Shown piece after piece: positions 59,505 to 64,000 of a stretch of DNA of 64,000 nt (positions are counted from its first letter, which is position 1; each line of letters opens with the position of its first letter). Source of the DNA: Candidatus Planktophila sp. (lineage in GTDB: Bacteria > Actinomycetota > Actinomycetes > Nanopelagicales > Nanopelagicaceae); assembly GCA_017858325.1 (NCBI GenBank), contig JAFMBT010000004.1, forward strand, positions 1-64,000. Direction: 5' to 3'. The notes beneath the pieces were generated by a model that did not search any database, was not told the DNA's origin, and worked only from the letters and a program-made list of their open reading frames with translations. The position numbers were made by a program, and so were the translations under genes.

Positions 59505-61235
59505 ATGTTGCGAATGTCTACCCTTTTCCTGCGCACACTCCGTGATGATCCCGCAGATGCAGAGGTTGCAAGTCATCGCCTCTTAGTTCGTGCGGGATAC
59601 ATTCGCCGGATCGGTGCAGGGATTTATTCGTGGCTTCCACTCGGCGTCATCACACTTCGTAACATCGAACGTGTGATCCGCGAGGAGATGGATTCGGCAG
59701 GATTTCAAGAAGTGCATTTCCCATCTCTCTTACCGCGCGAACCGTATGAAGCCACCCATCGCTGGGAGGAGTACGGCCCATCACTTTTTCGACTGCAAGA
59801 CCGAAAAGGTGCTGACTATCTTCTAGGACCAACGCATGAAGAGATGTTTACCCTCATGGTCAAAGGGGAGTACTCCTCGTATAAGGATTTGCCGCTATCG
59901 ATCTACCAAATTCAAACAAAGTTTCGTGATGAGGCCCGCCCACGCAGTGGAATTATCCGCGGTAGAGAATTTGTGATGAAAGATTCTTACTCTTTCGATA
60001 TCGATGATGCTGGATTAGATGTGTCATACGAAAAACACCGTGATGCCTATATCAAAACCTTTGATCGACTTGGGATGAAGTACAACATTGTTAGGGCTGT
60101 CTCTGGAGCAATGGGTGGATCAAAGTCGGAAGAGTTCTTGGCTCCTTGTCCTACTGGTGAAGATACATATGTGCTATGCCCATCGTGTGGTTTTGCTGCA
60201 AATGTTGAAGCGATGATCACCAAGGTTGATTCTGTAGATTCTTCTGCAACGCCTGCACTGGAAGAGCTTGATACACCCAATACACCAACGATTGATTCAC
60301 TAGTTAACCTGCTGAATCAACGCTTTGGTGGTGGATTTACCGCTACTCACACCCTCAAAAATGTAATGGTGATGGCAGATGGCAAAGCGATAGCAATTCT
60401 TGTTCCAGGCGATCGAGAAGTTGATCTCAAACGATTCCAAGAGAATTGTGGCGGAATACATGAGCTTCGCACATTTGAAGATTCTGATTTTGCACAATTT
60501 CCAGGACTTGTAAAAGGATATATAGGACCACAGGATGCAAAATTGCTGGGAATTACAGTGTATGCAGATCCTCGAATCGCGCCAGGAACTTCCTGGGTAA
60601 CGGGTGCGAATAAGATCAATCGCCACGCGCGCAATGTCGTTAACGGCAGAGACTTCACACCGGATGCCTATATTGAATCAGCAGAAGTTCGCGCAGGAGA
60701 TGCTTGCCCTGAATGTGCAACTGCAGTCGTGATCGATCGCGCAATTGAGATCGGACACATCTTCCAACTTGGTCGAAAATATGCGCAGTCCCTTTCGCTC
60801 ACAGTCCTTGACCAGAACGGAAAGTCCCAAGTTGTCACGATGGGCTCTTATGGAATCGGTGTAACCAGAGCAGTCGCCGCAATTGCCGAACAGACTTATG
60901 ACGAGATCGGACTTAACTGGCCAGTTGATCTAGCACCTGCCAAAGTTCATATTGTTGCTACAGGTAAAGATGATCTACCTTTTGAAACAGCGGAAGCGAT
61001 TGCTGCTGAACTTGAAGCAATAGGTATCAGCGTGATGCTCGATGATCGCCGTGGGACAAGCCCAGGAGTGAAATTTAAAGATGCTGAATTGATCGGCAAC
61101 CCTGTCATCGTTGTTGTTGGTAAATCTTTAGAACAAGGAAATGTAGAGCTTCGGGTTCGTCGCACTGGCGACAAGCAGGAGATACCGCTCTCCGGGGCAG
61201 CTCGCGCGATAGCGACTTTAGTAGAGTCGCTTTAA
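59505..61235 (+). CDS. proS: prolyl-tRNA synthetase, bacterial type
   Basis: Charges tRNA-Pro; class II enzyme of 576 residues. Motif 1 region is [20 protein letters not shown], motif 2 has [17 protein letters not shown], and motif 3 has [15 protein letters not shown]. The editing domain is inserted at about residues 235-395, marking the bacterial (prokaryote-type) form. A C-terminal anticodon-binding domain follows. It is likely leaderless. It stands between ispG and the rimP-nusA cluster, as in other actinobacteria. Confidence 0.96.
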   Translation: MLRMSTLFLRTLRDDPADAEVASHRLLVRAGYIRRIGAGIYSWLPLGVITLRNIERVIREEMDSAGFQEVHFPSLLPREPYEATHRWEEYGPSLFRLQDRKGADYLLGPTHEEMFTLMVKGEYSSYKDLPLSIYQIQTKFRDEARPRSGIIRGREFVMKDSYSFDIDDAGLDVSYEKHRDAYIKTFDRLGMKYNIVRAVSGAMGGSKSEEFLAPCPTGEDTYVLCPSCGFAANVEAMITKVDSVDSSATPALEELDTPNTPTIDSLVNLLNQRFGGGFTATHTLKNVMVMADGKAIAILVPGDREVDLKRFQENCGGIHELRTFEDSDFAQFPGLVKGYIGPQDAKLLGITVYADPRIAPGTSWVTGANKINRHARNVVNGRDFTPDAYIESAEVRAGDACPECATAVVIDRAIEIGHIFQLGRKYAQSLSLTVLDQNGKSQVVTMGSYGIGVTRAVAAIAEQTYDEIGLNWPVDLAPAKVHIVATGKDDLPFETAEAIAAELEAIGISVMLDDRRGTSPGVKFKDAELIGNPVIVVVGKSLEQGNVELRVRRTGDKQEIPLSGAARAIATLVESL

Positions 61236-61245
61236 AGCCTTCCTT

Positions 61246-62028
61246 GTGTTCTACGAATTAACTCTCACAACGATTGTTTTTCTGATCTGTGCAGCATTTT
61301 GTGCAGGCTTGATCGACTCCATGGCTGGAGGTGGAGGGCTTATCCAATTACCCGCGCTTCTTATTGGTCTACCAAAATTTGAAGCCGTTGAAGTTCTAGG
61401 AACCAATAAACTCACCTCAGTCTTTGGAACAACTGCAGCTACGATTTTGTATCGCCGGGCGATTACCTTTGATTTTCGATTGCTCTTTGCAATGGCGCTC
61501 CCGGCATTTATTGGTTCAATTGCAGGAGCTCAACTGGCATCGACCATTCCGACAAAGGCGCTGCGCCCAATCATCGTGCTTCTCCTTATTGCTGTTGTTA
61601 TCTATACATGGAGACGACCCCAGCTAGGTGCGGTTGAATCATTGAAATATTCACCAGCCAGGCAAATTCGGATTGGGGCACTTGCTGCTGGCCTGATCGG
61701 ATTCTATGACGGCCTCATTGGGCCAGGAACTGGCTCATTTCTTATTCTTGTTCTTGTCGCTGTCCTTGGCTTTGCATTTCTGAACGCATCTGCGATGGCT
61801 AAGGTAATCAATCTCTGCACAAACCTTGGTGCGATCATGGTCTTTGGCCTCAACGGTTCCATTTTATGGAAACTTGGTCTCCTCCTGGCTGTTGCAAATA
61901 TTGCTGGAGGATTAATTGGAGCAACCCTTGCGATAAGGGGTGGCTCGAGCTTTGTCCGCAAGATATTTTTAGTTATCACAACGCTACTTATTTTTAAGGT
62001 GGGTTTAGACACAATCACAATGTGGTGA
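61246..62028 (+). CDS. TauE/SafE-family anion carrier
   Basis: A 260-residue membrane protein with about eight helices. The two repeated family motifs are visible: AGLIDSMAGGGGLIQLP near the N-terminus and GFYDGLIGPGTGSF in the second half. Members transport sulfite, organosulfonates or related anions; the actual substrate is not predictable. The start is GTG at 61246, 10 bp after proS, with only a weak TAAAGC box 7 bases upstream. It is followed by rimP. Confidence 0.85.
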   Translation: MFYELTLTTIVFLICAAFCAGLIDSMAGGGGLIQLPALLIGLPKFEAVEVLGTNKLTSVFGTTAATILYRRAITFDFRLLFAMALPAFIGSIAGAQLASTIPTKALRPIIVLLLIAVVIYTWRRPQLGAVESLKYSPARQIRIGALAAGLIGFYDGLIGPGTGSFLILVLVAVLGFAFLNASAMAKVINLCTNLGAIMVFGLNGSILWKLGLLLAVANIAGGLIGATLAIRGGSSFVRKIFLVITTLLIFKVGLDTITMW

Positions 62029-62075
62029 TAAATTTAGCCTTACAACTTAACAATAATCGAATAGGTAGAACGACC

Positions 62076-62549
62076 ATGGCACTTAAAGATCAACTCATCG
62101 AACTCTTAACACCTGCAGTTCTTGAAGCCGGGTTCTACTTAGAAGATATTCATATAGCTACCCCAGGAAGTCACCGAATCGTTACCTGCATTGTCGACGG
62201 TGACTCTTCCCTCAATCTTGATCAAGTAACGTCAGTTTCCCGTGTAATCTCTGAGCTCCTAGATGTAGCGCCATTTATGGGCGAAACTCCATTTACTCTC
62301 GAAGTTACCTCACCCGGCGTTGATCGACCATTGGTGCTTCCTCGCCATTTTGCAAAGAATCATGATCGTCTGCTTAAGGTTATCCGCTCAGATGGCAGCG
62401 AAGTTATTGGTCGAATCGCATCGAATACAGATGAAAGTGTTACGCTGACTGTGGTCAATAAAAAGGAGAGCCGAACAGAAGTAGTTGCTCTTGCCGATAT
62501 CAAACGCGCTCTCGTTGAAATTGAATTTAGCCGTAAGGATGATAAGTAA
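62076..62549 (+). CDS. rimP: ribosome maturation factor RimP
   Basis: Assists 30S assembly. ATG at 62076 gives 157 residues starting MALKDQLIELLTP; an upstream start inside the TauE-like gene would add a non-homologous extension. The core has GSHRIVTCIVDG and the family hallmark FTLEVTSPGVDRPL, then a C-terminal SH3-like domain. The nusA ATG follows the stop directly. Confidence 0.93.
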   Translation: MALKDQLIELLTPAVLEAGFYLEDIHIATPGSHRIVTCIVDGDSSLNLDQVTSVSRVISELLDVAPFMGETPFTLEVTSPGVDRPLVLPRHFAKNHDRLLKVIRSDGSEVIGRIASNTDESVTLTVVNKKESRTEVVALADIKRALVEIEFSRKDDK

Positions 62550-63527
62550 ATGCATGTAGATATGCAGGCGCTAGCCGCACTTACATCAGAGAAGGCGATG
62601 CCGATCGAAGCGTTGATTACAGCAATTGAACTTGGCGTCTTGACTGCTTACAACGAACTCCCAGAGGCCAAGCCTCGAGCCTTCTCTCGACTTAATCGCG
62701 AGACAGGCGATGTTGCAATTCTGATTCCTATCTATAACGAAGAGGGGGAGAGAATTGCTGAGGAGGAAGATTGCCCAGAAGGTTTTGCTCGTAGCGCTAC
62801 ATCTGCCATTCGTCAGGTAGTCAAGTTTAAAGTTCGTGAAAACAATGATGCAGAGATCGTTGGCGAGTTCACAGGTTCAGTCGGTGATGTAATTTCAGGT
62901 TTAGTTCAACAAGGGCGAGATCCCAAGATGATTAATGTAAACCTCGGGCGGGTAGAAGGGCGAATTCCACCGCAAGAGCAAGTTCCGGGTGAGGTATATA
63001 AACACGGTGATCGAATTAAATGTTTTGTTGTTGAAGTAAAACAAGGGCTCAAGGGACCTGAGATCATGCTTTCACGAAGTCACCCAGCGCTAGTAAAGCA
63101 ACTTTTCTTACTTGAAGTTCCGGAGATTCAAGATCGCATAGTAGAAATTATGGCAGTGGCACGCGAGGCAGGACATCGCACCAAGATTGCAGTTCGTTCA
63201 CATCGCGCAGGTGTTTCACCAAAAGGTTCACTGATCGGTCCTATGGGTTCTCGCTCACGTGCTGTGATGGAAGAACTCCACGGCGAAAAAATCGACATCG
63301 TCGATTGGTCTGAAGATCCTGCTGAATTTGTTGCCCATGCACTTGCTCCAGCAAAGGTGACATCTGTTGAAATCGTTGATGAACTTGCACGTTCGGCTCG
63401 TGTAGTTGTTCCGGACTATCAGCTCTCATTGGCTATTGGAAAAGATGGGCAGAATGCGCGACTGGCTGCGCGCCTGACCGGGTGGCGTATAGATATTCAT
63501 CCAGACACACCCATAACTCCCGCGTAA
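62550..63527 (+). CDS. nusA: transcription termination/antitermination factor NusA
   Basis: Binds RNA polymerase and RNA to control pausing and termination. It has 325 residues, the compact actinobacterial form without C-terminal acidic repeats. The N-terminal polymerase-binding domain is about 1-105, S1 about 107-175 (GDVISGLVQQGRDPKMINVN), and two KH domains follow, with GSLIGPMGSRSRAV and AIGKDGQNARLAARL. The start abuts the rimP stop. Confidence 0.96.
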   Translation: MHVDMQALAALTSEKAMPIEALITAIELGVLTAYNELPEAKPRAFSRLNRETGDVAILIPIYNEEGERIAEEEDCPEGFARSATSAIRQVVKFKVRENNDAEIVGEFTGSVGDVISGLVQQGRDPKMINVNLGRVEGRIPPQEQVPGEVYKHGDRIKCFVVEVKQGLKGPEIMLSRSHPALVKQLFLLEVPEIQDRIVEIMAVAREAGHRTKIAVRSHRAGVSPKGSLIGPMGSRSRAVMEELHGEKIDIVDWSEDPAEFVAHALAPAKVTSVEIVDELARSARVVVPDYQLSLAIGKDGQNARLAARLTGWRIDIHPDTPITPA

Positions 63528-63564
63528 ACCCAACCTCCGTTTAGGAATTTCCTGCGCCGTTGGC

Positions 63565-63570
63565 TAGACT
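63565..63570 (+). promoter_or_regulatory. -10 box for leaderless ylxR transcript
   Basis: TAGACT ends 6 bases before the GTG at 63577. Confidence 0.5.
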
Positions 63571-63576
63571 GCGGGG

Positions 63577-63867
63577 GTGGAACGAACATGCATTGCATGT
63601 CGCGAGAAATACTCTTGGGATAAGCCTGCATCGAGTGAAGCACTTGTTCGGATAGTCAGAGATGGTCTGGTACTTACTCCAGATCCAGATCGGATTTCAA
63701 CCGGACGAGGGGCCTGGATACATAGATCATGTGTAGCCCAAGCCATCGAGAGAAAGTTATTTAGGTCCGCTTTTAAGTGTTCCGACAATTTCGATCACTC
63801 ATTACTAGAAGCGTTCATCGCCGATGAACTTAAAGAATTGGATGCGAAAGTTATGAAACTCAAATGA
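63577..63867 (+). CDS. ylxR: YlxR-family (DUF448) nucleic-acid-binding protein
   Basis: A 96-residue basic protein of the YlxR family. It starts MERTCIACREKYSWDKP, has the paired RIVRDGLVLTPDP and the signature STGRGAWIHRSC, and ends in a helical Lys-rich segment. Family members bind RNA or the RNase P RNA subunit and may modulate transcription in some bacteria; the role here is unknown. It lies between nusA and infB, the conserved place. Confidence 0.9.
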   Translation: MERTCIACREKYSWDKPASSEALVRIVRDGLVLTPDPDRISTGRGAWIHRSCVAQAIERKLFRSAFKCSDNFDHSLLEAFIADELKELDAKVMKLK

Positions 63868-63940
63868 GCTCGTCAGAATTATGAGGTCGTTCAACTAAGG
63901 CTCGCATTCACATTCGTATGTGGGCCAAGACAGGAGAAAT

Positions 63941-64000
63941 GTGTCAAAGGTCCGCGTACATGAGTTGGCAAAACAACTCGGCATGGAGAGCAAGGAAGTT
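63941..64000 (+). CDS. infB: translation initiation factor IF-2, N-terminal fragment
   Basis: Only the first 20 codons are in the window, beginning MSKVRVHELAKQLGMESKEV, the standard IF-2 N-terminal helix. GTG at 63941 has GGAG 4 bases upstream. The position after nusA-ylxR confirms it. The GTP-binding domains lie beyond the right edge. Confidence 0.93.
   Translation, partial: MSKVRVHELAKQLGMESKEV

Overview
The window reads as a compact, moderate-GC actinobacterial chromosome, most like the free-living freshwater acI lineage (Nanopelagicales). That placement is an inference. It rests on actinobacterial gene order (tig-clpP1-clpP2-clpX-valS-folC-ndk-mreBCD-pbp2-rodA-rne-rplU-rpmA-obg-proB; gatCAB; ilvBNC-serA-leuB; xerC-rpsB-tsf-pyrH-frr-cdsA-rlmN; dxr-rip1-ispG; proS-rimP-nusA-ylxR-infB), very short or overlapping gene junctions, and many apparently leaderless genes. 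No marker gene for lineage assignment is present.

Region 1 (about 1-3,350) is the only clearly accessory part. It carries the 3' half of a tRNA-Arg(ACG) gene, a small protein made of two copies of one motif, a truncated tyrosine-integrase remnant, an intact tRNA-Gly(TCC), and a 1.9 kb segment bounded by an exact 37-bp copy of the tRNA-Gly 5' half. The segment holds a one-helix membrane peptide and a secreted HEAYH-type putative metalloprotease. This looks like the scars of at least two tRNA-targeted integration events. Region 2 (3,400-11,500) has tRNA-Pro, trigger factor, both ClpP subunits, an MFS exporter, ClpX and valyl-tRNA synthetase. Region 3 (11,500-27,600) holds folC, ndk, the elongation operon mreBCD-pbp2-rodA, RNase E/G, L21/L27, Obg and the proline genes proB and proA, which are separated by an opposite-strand serine hydrolase.

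Region 4 (27,600-43,700) has gatCAB, a DHA2-type exporter, ilvD, and a seven-gene branched-chain amino acid/serine operon (ilvB-ilvN-ilvC-serA-leuB-ilvE-cimA) behind a clear transcription attenuator. The attenuator's leader peptide is Ile/Leu/Val-rich and appears to be translated from a leaderless transcript. CimA and LeuB in the operon point to isoleucine synthesis from pyruvate via citramalate. Region 5 (43,700-48,900) is the rpsB-tsf-pyrH-frr-cdsA-rlmN block with a structured rpsB leader. Region 6 (48,900-56,000) is a DinB-like protein followed by a polyamine cassette: an aminobutyraldehyde-dehydrogenase-type ALDH, PotD-A-B-C transporter and agmatinase. Region 7 (56,000-64,000) has dxr, site-2 protease, ispG, proS, a TauE-like carrier, rimP, nusA, ylxR and the start of infB.

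A window-wide regulatory pattern stands out. A hexamer of the form TAGRCT, TAGCCT or NAGAAT ends exactly 6 or 7 bases before the start codon of eleven genes and of the ilv leader peptide. This is the geometry expected for a -10 box driving leaderless mRNAs. No CRISPR array, rRNA gene or intact transposon was found. The strongest candidates for further work are the leaderless ilv attenuator, the leaderless-promoter rule with its back-to-back promoters, and the nested tRNA-integration scars with their unfamiliar small cargo.
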